Below, one piece after another: positions 24,678 through 34,187 of a stretch of 64,000 nt of DNA. The stretch covers positions 21,985 to 85,984 of the forward strand of contig NZ_MVHU01000020.1 of assembly GCF_002086285.1 (NCBI RefSeq). Reading direction: 5' to 3'. This DNA comes from Mycolicibacter kumamotonensis. GTDB taxonomy: Bacteria > Actinomycetota > Actinomycetes > Mycobacteriales > Mycobacteriaceae. Numbering within the stretch: position 1 is the stretch's first letter; every line of letters begins with the position of its first letter. The notes beneath the pieces were generated by a model. The model did not search any database. It had not been told where the DNA came from and saw only the letters and a program-made list of their open reading frames with translations. The translations under genes and the position numbers were made by a program.

Positions 24678-26314
24678 AGCGCGGCCTTGATCGCGGCGTG
24701 CAGTGCCCGCAGCGACGACCGGTCGGCCTTAACCTCGAGCACCCGCATGCCGCCGGCGGGTTCGGCGAGCGCGGCGGGCAGTGCCTCGACCTCGATCTGC
24801 CGCGACTCGATGTGATAGGCGCGGCACAGCCCGCCGACGTCGACGTCGTGCGGGGTGCCGAAGATCCGCGACGACACGTCGGCGAACCGCGGGTCGCCCT
24901 GCTCGAGCAGTTCGAAAATGCCACCGCCGTTGTCGTTGGACACCACGATGGTCAGCTGCCGCGGCGTCGGCTCGGTGGGCCCGATCAGCAGCCCGGAGCT
25001 GTCGTGCACAAACGTCAGGTCGCCGATCAAGGCGATGGTGCGCCCACCGGGGTGGTCCCGCTCGTGCGCCAGCGCCGCACCGATCGCGGTCGACACGGTG
25101 CCGTCGATACCGGCGACGCCGCGGTTGGACCGCACGGTGATGCCCTGCGGGTTCAGCCCCACCAGCGCGGCGTCACGCACCGGGTTGGAGGCGCCCAGCA
25201 CCAGCTGGTCGCCGGGGCGCAGCGCGTCGGCGACGGCCGCGGCCACGTGCAGCCCGGTGGTCAGCGGGTGCGCCGCCAACTGCTCGCGCACCGCGGCGTT
25301 GGCGCTGCGGTTGAGCTGGGCGCAGCGGCGCAGCCAGGCCGCATCCGGCGCCCCCGAGGTCACCGCCCGGGTGCCGGTGGCCTGCGAGTTTCCCGACACG
25401 TCCGGCCAGCGCGGCCCGGTGGTCAGCGCGAACACCGGCACCGTCGGGTCGGCCAGCAGCGCCGATACCGGGCGGTGCAGGGTGGGCCGCCCGGCCATGA
25501 TGACCTGCTGCGGGCGCAGCAGCGGCAGCGCCAGCGGGTGCAGCGGATTCTGCGGTGCCGGGGCGGTGGGTTCGGCGACGGTGGGCAGCGCCGCCAGGTT
25601 CGGGTGTGCCCCGGCGCCGTGACCGGCGATCACCACGGTGTCCGGGGTCAGATCGATCTCCAGGGGCTGATCGAAGCTGACCGGCGGGGTGTAGGTCCAG
25701 GGCCGGCCGTCGGGGCGGCCCGGCGGCAGCGCTCCCGAATCATCGGCATCGGGTACCAGCGGCTCGCGCAGCGGAATGTCGAACTGCACCGGCCCGGCGT
25801 TGGCGCTGCGAGATCCGTTGGCGGCCACCAAAACTCGGCACACCGCTGATCGCCAGGTGGCGTTGAGGGCATCCATGCGCTCGGGGGCATCCTCGGCCAG
25901 GCCCAGGCTGATCGTGGCGCGCACCTGGGTGCCGAAGTAGCCGAGCTGCTCCATGGTCTGGTTGGCGCCGGTACCCAGCAGCTCGTAGGGCCGGTTGGCC
26001 GAGAGCACGATCAGCGGCACCCGCGCGTAGTTGGCCTCCACCACCGCGGGCCCCAGGTTGGCCACCGCGGTGCCCGAGGTCATGGCCACGCACACCGGCG
26101 CACCGGCGCCCACCGACAACCCGATCGCCAGGTATCCGGCGGTGCGTTCGTCGATGCGCACGTGCAGGCGCAGCCGGCCGGCCCGGTCGGCGTCGTGCAG
26201 CGCAAACGCCAGCGGTGCGTTGCGCGAACCCGGGCACAGCACCACGTCGCGGACGCCACCGCGGATCAGCTCGTCGACGACGATGCGGGCCTGTGCCGTC
26301 GAGGGGTTGGTCAT
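24674..26314 (-). CDS. menD: SEPHCHC synthase (2-succinyl-5-enolpyruvyl-6-hydroxy-3-cyclohexene-1-carboxylate synthase)
   Basis: A 546-aa thiamine diphosphate enzyme joining isochorismate and 2-oxoglutarate, the first committed step of menaquinone synthesis. [16 protein letters not shown] is at ~25-40, the ThDP-activating Glu in [15 protein letters not shown] near 54, [16 protein letters not shown] near 80, and the metal/ThDP motif [17 protein letters not shown] near 455. Length is normal. TAACCT lies 7 nt before ATG 26314. Confidence 0.96.
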   Translation of the reverse strand: MTNPSTAQARIVVDELIRGGVRDVVLCPGSRNAPLAFALHDADRAGRLRLHVRIDERTAGYLAIGLSVGAGAPVCVAMTSGTAVANLGPAVVEANYARVPLIVLSANRPYELLGTGANQTMEQLGYFGTQVRATISLGLAEDAPERMDALNATWRSAVCRVLVAANGSRSANAGPVQFDIPLREPLVPDADDSGALPPGRPDGRPWTYTPPVSFDQPLEIDLTPDTVVIAGHGAGAHPNLAALPTVAEPTAPAPQNPLHPLALPLLRPQQVIMAGRPTLHRPVSALLADPTVPVFALTTGPRWPDVSGNSQATGTRAVTSGAPDAAWLRRCAQLNRSANAAVREQLAAHPLTTGLHVAAAVADALRPGDQLVLGASNPVRDAALVGLNPQGITVRSNRGVAGIDGTVSTAIGAALAHERDHPGGRTIALIGDLTFVHDSSGLLIGPTEPTPRQLTIVVSNDNGGGIFELLEQGDPRFADVSSRIFGTPHDVDVGGLCRAYHIESRQIEVEALPAALAEPAGGMRVLEVKADRSSLRALHAAIKAAL

Positions 26315-26324
26315 TGGTATCAGG

Positions 26325-27155
26325 TTAGTCGTGCGTCGGAGGGGGAGGCGTCCAGCGGAACGGCTTGCCGTCGACCTCGGCCAGGAATTCCAAGGCGGCC
26401 TTGTTGACCTGGTCGGGCTTCTCGATGAAGCCCAGGTGGCCGGCGTCGGGGATCTCCAGGTACCGCGCGCCCGGAATCGCGTCGGCGACCTCGCGGCTCA
26501 GGTGTGCCGGGGTGACGACGTCGTCGCCGAACCCGATCACCAACACCGGTGCGGTGATGTTGGCGTAGGCGGGCAGCCGGTTGGTCAACGGCGCCACGTC
26601 GAGCTGACAGCGCAGCCCGGGGGTGTTCTTGACCGGCCACAGGGTGAACATCGCGATCCAGTCCTTGATCGCGGCGTCGTCGCTCAGGGTCTTCGGCGAG
26701 AAGCTTTCCAACAGACGCACTTTGGCTTCGTACTCGGCGGGAAGGTCGACACCGGACTCGGCCAGCTTCATCTCTGCGGAGTAGAAGAAGTCCCGGGCGC
26801 GGTCATGGCGCCCGCGGGTGGCCATCAGGACCGCGGATTTCACCAATTCGGGCCGGGCCAGCATCAGTTCCTGGGCGATGAAGGCGCCCATCGACACCGC
26901 GACGATCCGCACCGGGGCCACCCCCAGGGATTCGATCAGCTGCGCGGTGTCGGCCACCATGGTTTCGGTGGTGAACCCCGAGGCGTTCTCGGTGGCGCCG
27001 ATACCGCGGTTATCGAAGGTGATCGGGCGATACCGGGCGAGCTGGAAGTCGCGTACCTGGTGCAGATGCCAGCCGCGGCCCGCGCCGCCACGCCCGGCGA
27101 TAAACAGAACCGGATCGCCATCCTGATTACGGTCGTCGTAAGCGAGGTTGGTCAC
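26325..27155 (-). CDS. bpoC: Alpha/beta hydrolase (BpoC-like)
   Basis: A 276-aa hydrolase. [13 protein letters not shown] near 18 forms the oxyanion region, the nucleophile elbow [10 protein letters not shown] near 92-101 holds Ser, GFGDDVVTP near 211 gives the acid, and [11 protein letters not shown] near 240 the His. It corresponds in sequence and place to Rv0554 (BpoC), annotated as a peroxidase but with a serine-hydrolase triad. Its location between menD and menC invites a MenH-like role, which is inference. TACCTT is 7 nt before GTG 27155. Confidence 0.88.
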   Translation of the reverse strand: MTNLAYDDRNQDGDPVLFIAGRGGAGRGWHLHQVRDFQLARYRPITFDNRGIGATENASGFTTETMVADTAQLIESLGVAPVRIVAVSMGAFIAQELMLARPELVKSAVLMATRGRHDRARDFFYSAEMKLAESGVDLPAEYEAKVRLLESFSPKTLSDDAAIKDWIAMFTLWPVKNTPGLRCQLDVAPLTNRLPAYANITAPVLVIGFGDDVVTPAHLSREVADAIPGARYLEIPDAGHLGFIEKPDQVNKAALEFLAEVDGKPFRWTPPPPTHD

Positions 27156-27225
27156 GGGAGTGAAGGTACGCGACCCACCGACCGCTTATGGTGTCAGGAT
27201 CGCAACTGCGCAGCTGGGGACGGTG

Positions 27226-27915
27226 ATGCGGAGACGGACCGCGGGGTTGGCTTGCACGCTGGTGCTGGCCTGCGCCGTGGTGGCCGGTTGTTCGAGGGTG
27301 ACCGACGGCCTGGCGGTGCCCGCCGACCACGACGGACCCCGGCCGGTGGCAGCGTCGATGCTGGCGGACCTGCTGCTGGACGCCTCCACCGTCAGCGACA
27401 TCATGGGCTCGGCCGGGATGCGGGTCAAAGACTCCCGCTCGCGGATGTTCGACTCCGGGCGGCAATTCCCCGACCAGGACTGCATGGTCGCCTGGATGCC
27501 GGTGGAGCAGTCGGTCTACGCCGGCAGCAATTGGACCGCCACGATCGTCCAGACCCTCTCCGAAGCCGCCCTGGACCACTTTGTCGTCCAGGCGGCCACG
27601 GTGTTCGCCGACCGGGCCGATGCGCAGAGCTTTTTCGAGGCGACCGCCCGCCGGTGGGCGCCGTGCGGCGAGCGGTCCTTCACCACCACCAAGGACGGCT
27701 ATGGCGACACGCCGTGGACCTTCGATGCGGTCACCGACGTCGACTCCACGGTGTGGATGACCCAGCACCAGGACGACAGCGCGGGCTGGTCGTGTCAGCG
27801 GGCGCTGCGGGTGGCCAACAACGTCGCCATCGACGTGTTGGCGTGCAAGCTCTACGTCATCGACGAGGCGGTCACGATCGCGAACGGGATCGACGCGCGG
27901 CTGCCCAGCGTGTGA
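27226..27915 (+). CDS. Lipoprotein with PknH-type sensor domain
   Basis: A 229-aa secreted lipoprotein. The lipobox VVAGC ends the signal peptide at about residue 22. The rest matches the extracellular sensor domain of PknH and LppH-type proteins: LLDASTVSDIMGSAGM, four conserved cysteines including DQDCMVAWMP, WAPCGER, SCQRALRVANN and ACKLYV. ATG 27226 is preceded by GGGGACGG. It is anchored on the outer face of the plasma membrane; the ligand is unknown. Confidence 0.82.
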   Translation: MRRRTAGLACTLVLACAVVAGCSRVTDGLAVPADHDGPRPVAASMLADLLLDASTVSDIMGSAGMRVKDSRSRMFDSGRQFPDQDCMVAWMPVEQSVYAGSNWTATIVQTLSEAALDHFVVQAATVFADRADAQSFFEATARRWAPCGERSFTTTKDGYGDTPWTFDAVTDVDSTVWMTQHQDDSAGWSCQRALRVANNVAIDVLACKLYVIDEAVTIANGIDARLPSV

Positions 27916-28001
27916 GTTGTGGGCGGCCGGTGACGGGCGTGTCGCGGGTTCGACCATGTGGTGTTGTGCCCGGCTATACGCGACAACTTGCGGCGGCGCG
28001 C

Positions 28002-28057
28002 CGAGTGTGCGGTTTGGCACGCAATTCGGCGTTTTTTCGTACCAAACCGCACACTCG
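28002..28057. repeat. Perfect 16-bp inverted repeat between convergent genes
   Basis: CGAGTGTGCGGTTTGG (28002-28017) and CCAAACCGCACACTCG (28042-28057) are perfect reverse complements; allowing one mismatch the stem extends to 20 bp (28002-28021 with 28038-28057), with a 16-nt loop holding six T. It lies between the lipoprotein stop and the menC stop and may terminate both transcripts. It may belong to a dispersed hairpin family (see 36631 and 48682). Confidence 0.75.
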
Positions 28058-28069
28058 ACGGATGCGCAC

Positions 28070-29023
28070 TCAGGCGGCCAGCAGCCGATGGCAGGCCTTG
28101 ATCCGGTCGATCCACCACTGCCGCCGCTGCGGCGAGGCGGCCAAGCCGTGCAACCTTTCTAGGTCCGGGGTGATCGGCTGCACCGGCAGGTAGCCGTCGA
28201 TTTGTGGCGGCGTTTCCGCGACGTCTTCGACGAACAGTGATCCGGTGCCGAGCCCGCAGGCGTGTTGCAGGGCGGGTAGCGCGGCCGCCGCCTGCAGTCC
28301 GGTAGCGATACCGACCGCGGAGTCGATCGCGCTGGAGATCACCACCGGAATGCCGATCTGGCCGGCGATGGTTAGGAGCTTTGAAATGCCGCCCAGTGGT
28401 GCGACTTTGAGCACCGCGATGTCCGCGGCTCCCGCTTTGGTAACGGCCAGCGGGTCCTCGGCTTTCCTGATGCTCTCGTCGGCGGCGACCGGGGTGCCGA
28501 TGTGGCGACGCAGCTCGGCGAGTTCGGCGACGGTGGCACAGGGTTGTTCCAGATACTCCAGCGGCCCCAACGCCTTTGCCGCCTGCACCGCCTGCTCGAC
28601 ACTCCAGCCGCCGTTGGCGTCCACCCGCACGGTGGGGATCACGGCGCGGACGGCCTCGACGCGCGCGACGTCATCGGCAAGGGTCTGGCCGGGCTCGGCG
28701 ACCTTGACCTTGGCGGTTGTTGCGCCGGGGAATCGTGCCAGCACGTCGGGGACTCGCGCAGCGTCGACGGCGGGCACGGTCGCGTTGATCGGGATGCGGT
28801 CGCGGATGGGCTCGGGCGGCCGGTGGTAGGCGCTTTCCAGGGCCGAAGCCAGCCAGTGCGCCGCTTCGGGCGCGTCGTATTCGGGGAAGGCGCCGAACTC
28901 GCCCCAGCCGGCCGGACCGTCGATCAGGGCCAGTTCGCGAACGGTGATGCCGCGGAACTTGACGCGCATCGGCAACGCCACCACGTGCAGGCGGTCGAGG
29001 ATGTCGTCGAGGGGCGGCGGCAT
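28070..29023 (-). CDS. menC: o-Succinylbenzoate synthase
   Basis: A 317-aa enolase-superfamily enzyme dehydrating SHCHC to o-succinylbenzoate in menaquinone synthesis (Rv0553-like). RGITVRELALIDGPAGWGEF opens the fold; catalytic Lys in KVKVAEPG near 108, metal ligands in VRVDANGGW near 136 and ADESIRKAED near 186, and KVAPLGGISK near 211 with the second catalytic Lys. The gene ends 12 bp from the 16-bp hairpin. Confidence 0.93.
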   Translation of the reverse strand: MPPPLDDILDRLHVVALPMRVKFRGITVRELALIDGPAGWGEFGAFPEYDAPEAAHWLASALESAYHRPPEPIRDRIPINATVPAVDAARVPDVLARFPGATTAKVKVAEPGQTLADDVARVEAVRAVIPTVRVDANGGWSVEQAVQAAKALGPLEYLEQPCATVAELAELRRHIGTPVAADESIRKAEDPLAVTKAGAADIAVLKVAPLGGISKLLTIAGQIGIPVVISSAIDSAVGIATGLQAAAALPALQHACGLGTGSLFVEDVAETPPQIDGYLPVQPITPDLERLHGLAASPQRRQWWIDRIKACHRLLAA

Positions 29024-29087
29024 CGGTCTATGGTGCCGGGGCGGCGGTGAGGTGCGCCAGGCGGGCCTTGGGAATTAGTATTCGGTA

Positions 29088-29399
29088 ATGCTCTCTGCGC
29101 AGACTGGTCACACCCTCCGGGTGAGCGACGCGGCTCTGCAAGCCGAGGCGAGCTGGTGTGAGGCGTTGGCCGGCAAGTTGGTGGGCAATGCAGCACCCGA
29201 CGGTGCGGTCTCCTCGTTGCTGGGCAGCGCAGCAGCGGTCACTGCCCTCAATGCACTCGTGGCCGCGGCCGGCGCAAACTGCACGGCACGAATGCATGCC
29301 ACCGCCATGAAGTTGGCCGCGGCGGCAAGTGGATACGCCGCCAATGAAGCCGACGCCGCGGCGCGAATGCAGTCAATCGCTCCGCCCACGGTCTGCTAG
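29088..29399 (+). CDS. EspC-like type VII secretion protein (DUF2580/WXG100 fold)
   Basis: A 103-aa all-helical protein: LRVSDAALQAEASWCEALAGKL, then a helix of SAAAVTALNALVAAAG, then ARMHATAMKLAAAASGY. The C-terminal YAANE fits the YxxxD/E export signal of type VII (ESX) substrates. This is the pattern of EspC family proteins, which are secreted as pairs with a larger partner. The next gene starts 1 bp after its stop. TAGTAT is 6 nt before ATG 29088. No ESX core component is in the window. Confidence 0.7.
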   Translation: MLSAQTGHTLRVSDAALQAEASWCEALAGKLVGNAAPDGAVSSLLGSAAAVTALNALVAAAGANCTARMHATAMKLAAAASGYAANEADAAARMQSIAPPTVC

Positions 29400-30893
29400 A
29401 TGGCGGCTACTGCCCCAGTATTCCCGTTGTCGCAGGTGACGACGCTTGACACCTCTTACCTGCGCGGCGCAGCCGATTATTGGGACCGCACCGCCAACCT
29501 ATGGGAGGAGTCGTTCACCGACGTCCACCGGCGCGTGTCCGCCCCAGGGGGTACGCCTTGGACAGGCTTCGGAAACGAAGGAGCGCAACAACGTACCTAC
29601 GCCGACATGGTGAAGGTACGCACGCCAGCAGACCAATTGCGGCATGTCAGCGGGGTTGCCCGCCGCGGCGATGAGGCGCTGCAGTTCTGCAAGCAGGGAG
29701 TGCTCAGCGCGGTCCGCGAAGCTCGGGACGACGGTTTTGACGTCGGAGAGGATTATTCGGTCACCGACCGTACGCAAGGCGGTTCCTCGGCGTACCGCGG
29801 GGCACGGCAGACCGCGGCCCAGGGCCACGCAACGTTCATTCGCCACAAGGTGGCCGCGCTCGTCGCCAAAGATAACGAAGTAGCCATGCAAATCGCCGTG
29901 GCCTCCGAAAGCCTCGACAAGGTCGTGTTCGACGAAAAACCGGTCGAGTCCACGCCGGCGAAAGATGGAATCCAACTGGTGGGCAATCGGAGATTCAAGG
30001 ATGCGCCGGCTCCGAAGCCGGAGCCAAATCCTCGAATCGACAAAGCGCCAGACCCAGTCGGCAAACTCGGGCTCCCGAACTACAACCCTGGCTCGTTGTC
30101 GGCCGAAGAAACTCGTACTGTATACACGCAAGGCGAGTTGCGCATGCGCGAACTCAACGAGCAACTCGCCGAGCAGGGTTTGAGTACCGAGGAACGTGCA
30201 AAAATAATGTTTGAACAACGCAACGCGTTGCGTTCTTGGACGCGGGATCTGATGAGCAACCGAGCACTTGCCGACCAACTGAACGCCACGGAGCCAAACC
30301 TAACCTTTGGTGACCTCGTCGCCAAGAATCAGGCTAAAGGAGTCACAGGAGATGACCTCTACCGGGCGATCATCGAGAGTTCGATCAGGAGTCGCGGCAG
30401 CGTAAACGCGGGCCTCGGTATCGATCCCGCACACCCGCCGCCCCTCCCCCCTATACGTCCGACCGACCCGATAGGGGGAGCACCAACCGCTCCAGTCATC
30501 AGTCCGCTGCCAAATCAGCCAACCGTGTTGGCACACCCCCCAACCGAGATCCGGCCGCCAGAATTCACCCACCCCCCTGTTGCGCCACCTCCGCCAACAG
30601 TGCTCGACCACCCGCCATTGCCACCATGGTTGCAAGACCCATCGCCGCCCGGCTTCCAGATCAGCCCGAACCAGTCGGCACCCATCTTTGGCTGGGACAC
30701 ACCGAATCCATCAGACGTGCCACTTCCAGCTCCAGGTCCGTCCAGTGCACCGATCACGCTCCCGTCGCCCCCGTCGCCGCCACTGATAACGCCCGAAGAG
30801 GCCAAGGCAGGAGGACTGCTCGCTGGGGCTGGCGGAGTCGGCCTCTGGATCATCACCCAGTTAGGCAAGCTGGCCCACCCATTCAGCCCATGA
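29400..30893 (+). CDS. Large proline-rich ESX-type substrate protein
   Basis: A 497-aa protein. Residues ~1-180 look like a helical ESX substrate/CpnT-like N-terminal domain (YLRGAADYWDRTANLWEESF, WTGFGNEGAQQRTYAD, IRHKVAALVAKDNEVAMQIA). Residues ~225-340 form a charged domain (NPGSLSAEETRTVYTQGELR, EERAKIMFEQRNALRSWTRD). Then comes a ~120-residue proline-rich linker and a short hydrophobic end (GGLLAGAGGVGLWIITQLG). It is paired with the EspC-like gene 1 bp upstream and overlaps the next gene by 4 bp (ATGA). No enzymatic motif recognised; a secreted effector role is inference. Confidence 0.65.
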   Translation: MAATAPVFPLSQVTTLDTSYLRGAADYWDRTANLWEESFTDVHRRVSAPGGTPWTGFGNEGAQQRTYADMVKVRTPADQLRHVSGVARRGDEALQFCKQGVLSAVREARDDGFDVGEDYSVTDRTQGGSSAYRGARQTAAQGHATFIRHKVAALVAKDNEVAMQIAVASESLDKVVFDEKPVESTPAKDGIQLVGNRRFKDAPAPKPEPNPRIDKAPDPVGKLGLPNYNPGSLSAEETRTVYTQGELRMRELNEQLAEQGLSTEERAKIMFEQRNALRSWTRDLMSNRALADQLNATEPNLTFGDLVAKNQAKGVTGDDLYRAIIESSIRSRGSVNAGLGIDPAHPPPLPPIRPTDPIGGAPTAPVISPLPNQPTVLAHPPTEIRPPEFTHPPVAPPPPTVLDHPPLPPWLQDPSPPGFQISPNQSAPIFGWDTPNPSDVPLPAPGPSSAPITLPSPPSPPLITPEEAKAGGLLAGAGGVGLWIITQLGKLAHPFSP

Positions 30894-31522
30894 GCGCCCG
30901 AAACCAAGAACTGCCGGACGAGTGGAGTCACCTCTCGGCTATCAAGTCAGTCGCCAATGTGGTCGCCCGCCACGTTGACCACCTGGAACAGCTACCTGTT
31001 GAGTGCCTACCCGCGTGGTTGATGCGAATTACTCCCCCTATCGGTTGGCATATCGGCCGTTTTGCTGACAACCGCAACGCACCATCACGGATTGCAGTGC
31101 ACGGTAGTGAGGACCGCGGCAGAGGGTACGGTTGTGAGACCATCAACATTTTCCGGTTGTCCGGTATGCCGCCGCTTCAAATTCTAACAGACAATGCCGA
31201 TTGCACTTTGCAGGATCTCGGCGCCACGGGCGTTGCAACTAAGACACTTCCCTTACAGCAGGAATCCGGCATGATGGGCGTACGAAGCAGCGGATACATC
31301 CACATCCACGGGAATTCGGTGTGGGCACAGTACAGCAACTATATCGCCAACTCCGAGGGGCGCGAGGAGGGCATTCTCATCGAACATGGTATTTTTATAG
31401 AAATATGCGCTCTACACCGACTGCACGACGACATCACAAACTTGACCAACGCGGTCTATCACGAATTTTTTGCCGCCCTACCCAACCGCTGGCACCAACC
31501 GAAGAACTCGAAGGACATCTGA
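30890..31522 (+). CDS. Hypothetical protein downstream of the ESX-type pair
   Basis: A 210-aa soluble-looking protein, start ATG 30890 overlapping the previous stop. It contains LPAWLMRITPPIGWHIGRF, GCETINIFRLSG and AQYSNYIANSEGREEGILIEHG. No domain recognised, though the layout vaguely recalls LpqN-type mycobacterial proteins. Base composition is visibly lower in GC than the flanks (for example ATTTTTATAGAAATATGCGC), suggesting acquisition. Coupling to the large substrate suggests a chaperone, immunity or partner role, unproven. Confidence 0.6.
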   Translation: MSARNQELPDEWSHLSAIKSVANVVARHVDHLEQLPVECLPAWLMRITPPIGWHIGRFADNRNAPSRIAVHGSEDRGRGYGCETINIFRLSGMPPLQILTDNADCTLQDLGATGVATKTLPLQQESGMMGVRSSGYIHIHGNSVWAQYSNYIANSEGREEGILIEHGIFIEICALHRLHDDITNLTNAVYHEFFAALPNRWHQPKNSKDI

Positions 31523-31587
31523 TGATCGGCAAAGACAACAATCGCGCGGCGATGATTTTTAACGCCCCAAAGAGAATCGTATAGATT

Positions 31588-31995
31588 ATGGCATCGGAAG
31601 ATGCAGCACGAGGCGGGCCGCCGACAATCGATAACAGCGCACGCCCCGAGTGGTTTCGTACGGGTTATAAATTCTTCCCCTATGCGGCGATGGAGTCTGG
31701 CAAATGGTGGGTACTGAGATTCAACTACGCGTTCCCCGAGCATGATTTGTACACATTGTTCATCGATGGCGATTGCACGGGCGATATCACCGGCGACGTG
31801 ACCAGCCAGATTCCGCTAGTCGCCAGTATCGGCGCCCTGAAGCCTGAGCTTTCAGCGACAGATGAACCGATCCTTGACCCAGATACGGCCGCATCAGTAG
31901 TCACAGCCGTAGCGTCATACGTTAACTACGGCAGCGAAAGAAACGACCCGTGCATGTTCTGCTCCGGGGACCACGACGGAATGACTCGTGCCTAG
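31588..31995 (+). CDS. Hypothetical protein, 135 aa, lower-GC islet
   Basis: It has an aromatic-rich middle (PEWFRTGYKFFPYAAMESGK, WWVLRFNYAFPEHDLYTLF) and a Cys pair near the end (DPCMFCSGDHD) that could bind metal. No domain recognised. It overlaps the following HD-domain gene by 8 bp. The lower GC of 31.0-31.9 kb sets it with the preceding gene. Confidence 0.55.
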   Translation: MASEDAARGGPPTIDNSARPEWFRTGYKFFPYAAMESGKWWVLRFNYAFPEHDLYTLFIDGDCTGDITGDVTSQIPLVASIGALKPELSATDEPILDPDTAASVVTAVASYVNYGSERNDPCMFCSGDHDGMTRA

Positions 31996-32686
31996 CGAAG
32001 ATGCTTGGCGTATCCCAAGGAAACCAGAGGTCGTCAATGAACCGGAGCGCTACCGGACCGCCGACCTCTTGGGCGCCTGGCATTCGCTGATCGGAAGGCA
32101 CAGTGCTAAGTCGGGGACCGACGACGTCGGCCGACAGTTGCTTGCCTCTTGGTCCGAGCCGCACCGCCGGTATCACAATGTAATCCACTTGCGCGAGGTG
32201 CTGCGCCACGTCGATCAGCTCGCGGCTCACGCCGTCACCCCTGACGCTGTGCGGTTAGCCGCCTGGTACCACGACGCCGTCTACAACGGTTTCTCCGACG
32301 ATGAGCAGAACAGCGCTGCTCGGGCGGAAACGGAACTCGCGGACTTGAACGTCGCGCCCGCACTGGTCCTCGAAGTCGCACGACTCGTGCGGCTATCCGC
32401 CAGCCACACGCCGGACGCTGGCGATCGCAACGGGCAAGTGCTCTGCGACGCAGATCTAGCGGTCCTCGCATCGACCGCCGAAAGCTACGCTGCCTACGCG
32501 GCGGCGGTCCGCGCCGAATACGCCCATGTTACCGAAAAAGAATTCAGGCTTGGACGGTCGAAGATACTGCGTTCCCTTCTCGACGGACCGGCCCTATACC
32601 GCACAGCGCCGGCACGCGCCCAGTGGGAGGCAGCCGCCCGGGTGAATCTCAATACCGAACTCGAGCGTCTTGAGAGCACCGAGTAG
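31988..32686 (+). CDS. HD-domain metal-dependent phosphohydrolase-like protein
   Basis: A 232-aa protein of the COG4339 type. RRYHNVIHLREVLRHVDQL near 59 and AWYHDAVYNGFSDDEQNSAA near 91 supply the His/His-Asp metal ligands, and QVLCDADLAVLAS near 149 the distal Asp. Such proteins are predicted nucleotide or phosphate-ester hydrolases without known substrate. GTG 31988 overlaps the upstream gene; a later start within the first 20 codons is possible. Confidence 0.75.
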   Translation: MPSEDAWRIPRKPEVVNEPERYRTADLLGAWHSLIGRHSAKSGTDDVGRQLLASWSEPHRRYHNVIHLREVLRHVDQLAAHAVTPDAVRLAAWYHDAVYNGFSDDEQNSAARAETELADLNVAPALVLEVARLVRLSASHTPDAGDRNGQVLCDADLAVLASTAESYAAYAAAVRAEYAHVTEKEFRLGRSKILRSLLDGPALYRTAPARAQWEAAARVNLNTELERLESTE

Positions 32687-32778
32687 CCTGCGCAGGCGTA
32701 CTCGCGACGAAATCGGCGTTGATACTCAGAAGCCAGAATCCGCTGCGGTAACGCAGCTTGTGGCGCCGGGAAACAACC

Positions 32779-33609
32779 TTATCGGAGCCTATCCGCCCCC
32801 AGCTTGAACACCCGCGCGGCATTGCCGTGCAGATAATCCGCCCGCGCGTCGTCATCGAGCCCCAGATCATTCAGCCCGTCGAGCGCATGCCCGTGCATGA
32901 TCATCGGATAGTTAGTGCCGAACAACACTTTTCGTTGCCCGGTCCGGGTTCTCATGAACCTGATCAGCTCGTCGGGCAACCGCTTGGTGGTGTAGGCCGA
33001 GGTGTCGATGTAGACGTTCTCGTGTTTGCGGGCGACGGCGACCATCTCCTCGGTCCAGGGATAGCCGACGTGCCCGCACACGATGACCAGTTCTGGAAAG
33101 TCCAGTGCCACTTGGTCGATGTAGGGAATCGGGCGCCCGGTCTCCGAGGGCCGCAGCGGGCCGGTGTGGCCGACCTGGGTGCAGAACGGGACACCGAGTT
33201 CGACACACTCGGCGAACAGCGGGTAATAGCGCCGGTCGGTGGGAGGCGCATTCCACAACCAGGGCACCACCCGCAGGCCGACGAACCCGTCATCGATCCG
33301 GCGTCGCAGCTCGCGGACGGCCTCCATCGGGCGGTCCAGGTCGACGGTGGCCAGGCCGGCGAAGCGGCTCGGGTGCGCCCGAACCCATTCGGCGACCTCG
33401 TCATTGGACACCAGATCCATGCCGTTGGGTCCGCGCCAGGCACTGAGCAAGCCGAAATCCACCCCGGCGGAATCCATCGCGGACACGGTGGCCTCGATCG
33501 GGATCTCCTGATCTGGCATCGCCCCGCCGGTCCAGCGCCGCAGGGACGCCAGCATGTCGTCGGCCAGGAAACGGCGGGTCGGGTGCTGCATCCACACGTC
33601 GATGGTCAT
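32779..33609 (-). CDS. Amidohydrolase 2 family protein (ACMSD-like)
   Basis: A 276-aa TIM-barrel metal hydrolase or decarboxylase. The start reads TIDVWMQHPTRRFL; GVDFGLLSAWRGPNG near 56, GLRVVPWLWNAPP near 112, CGHVGYPWTEEM near 179 and FGTNYPMIMHGHAL near 233 follow the amidohydrolase 2 pattern. The usual N-terminal HxH is replaced by DVW, which may alter metal binding. TACGGT is 7 nt before ATG 33609, making this start better than the one six codons upstream. Substrate unknown. Confidence 0.8.
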   Translation of the reverse strand: MTIDVWMQHPTRRFLADDMLASLRRWTGGAMPDQEIPIEATVSAMDSAGVDFGLLSAWRGPNGMDLVSNDEVAEWVRAHPSRFAGLATVDLDRPMEAVRELRRRIDDGFVGLRVVPWLWNAPPTDRRYYPLFAECVELGVPFCTQVGHTGPLRPSETGRPIPYIDQVALDFPELVIVCGHVGYPWTEEMVAVARKHENVYIDTSAYTTKRLPDELIRFMRTRTGQRKVLFGTNYPMIMHGHALDGLNDLGLDDDARADYLHGNAARVFKLGADRLR

Positions 33610-33632
33610 CGTCCCCACCGTAGCCACCGGGT

Positions 33633-34187
33633 TCAGCCCGTGGCGGCCACTCCGGCGACCAAGAGGTCCAGTAGGCGCCCGGTCTGCTCGGGCGAGGCGC
33701 TGGTCAAGAAGATGCCGATCAAATTCGACACCACGTCGTCGGCCCGCACGTCCGCGCGCAGGCTGCCGTCCTCGGCACCGGTCCGCAACAGCAGATCGAC
33801 CGCACCGACGATGCGTTCGCGGGTCTCATTGGGCTCCATCGCACCGGATTCGACGATGGCCCGCAGCGATTCCGCCATGCCGCGCTTGGCCGCGACGAAG
33901 GCGGCGTAGCGATCTAGCCAGCGCCGCAGCGCCACCTTGGGCGGGTGGTCGGCGAGCAGCTTTTCGGCCATCGCCGCGACGTCGCTCAGCTCGGCGCGGT
34001 AGACGGCCTCGACCAACGCCTCGCGATTGGGAAAGTGACGGTAGAGCGTGCCGATCCCCACCCCGGCGTCGCGGGCGATCGCCTCCAGCGGCACCGGGCT
34101 CCCGTCGGAGCCGCCGAACGCCGCGGCGGCGGCGGCAAGTAGCCGCTCCCGGTTGCGGCGCGCATCGGCACGACATTTCCCGACCAA
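33633..34187 (-). CDS. TetR-family transcriptional regulator
   Basis: A 184-aa repressor-type protein. The helix-turn-helix is in residues ~10-55: RNRERLLAAAAAAFG, VPLEAIARDAGVGIGTLYRHFPNREAL. The C-terminal domain is the ligand-binding TetR_C type. The start is TTG 34187; upstream in-frame codons run into a palindrome and are not HTH-like. It is divergent from the aldo-keto reductase with two palindromes between, so it probably represses itself and that gene. Confidence 0.85.
   Translation of the reverse strand: MVGKCRADARRNRERLLAAAAAAFGGSDGSPVPLEAIARDAGVGIGTLYRHFPNREALVEAVYRAELSDVAAMAEKLLADHPPKVALRRWLDRYAAFVAAKRGMAESLRAIVESGAMEPNETRERIVGAVDLLLRTGAEDGSLRADVRADDVVSNLIGIFLTSASPEQTGRLLDLLVAGVAATG

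Noticed and set aside
26031..28193. 720-codon plus-strand open frame over menD and bpoC
   Set aside because: Antisense to menD and the hydrolase; residue composition is that of a shadow frame.
30890..31995. Calling the two genes after the ESX-type protein an immunity/toxin pair
   Set aside because: No nuclease, ADP-ribosyltransferase or known immunity motif is visible; only position supports it, so they are left as hypothetical.
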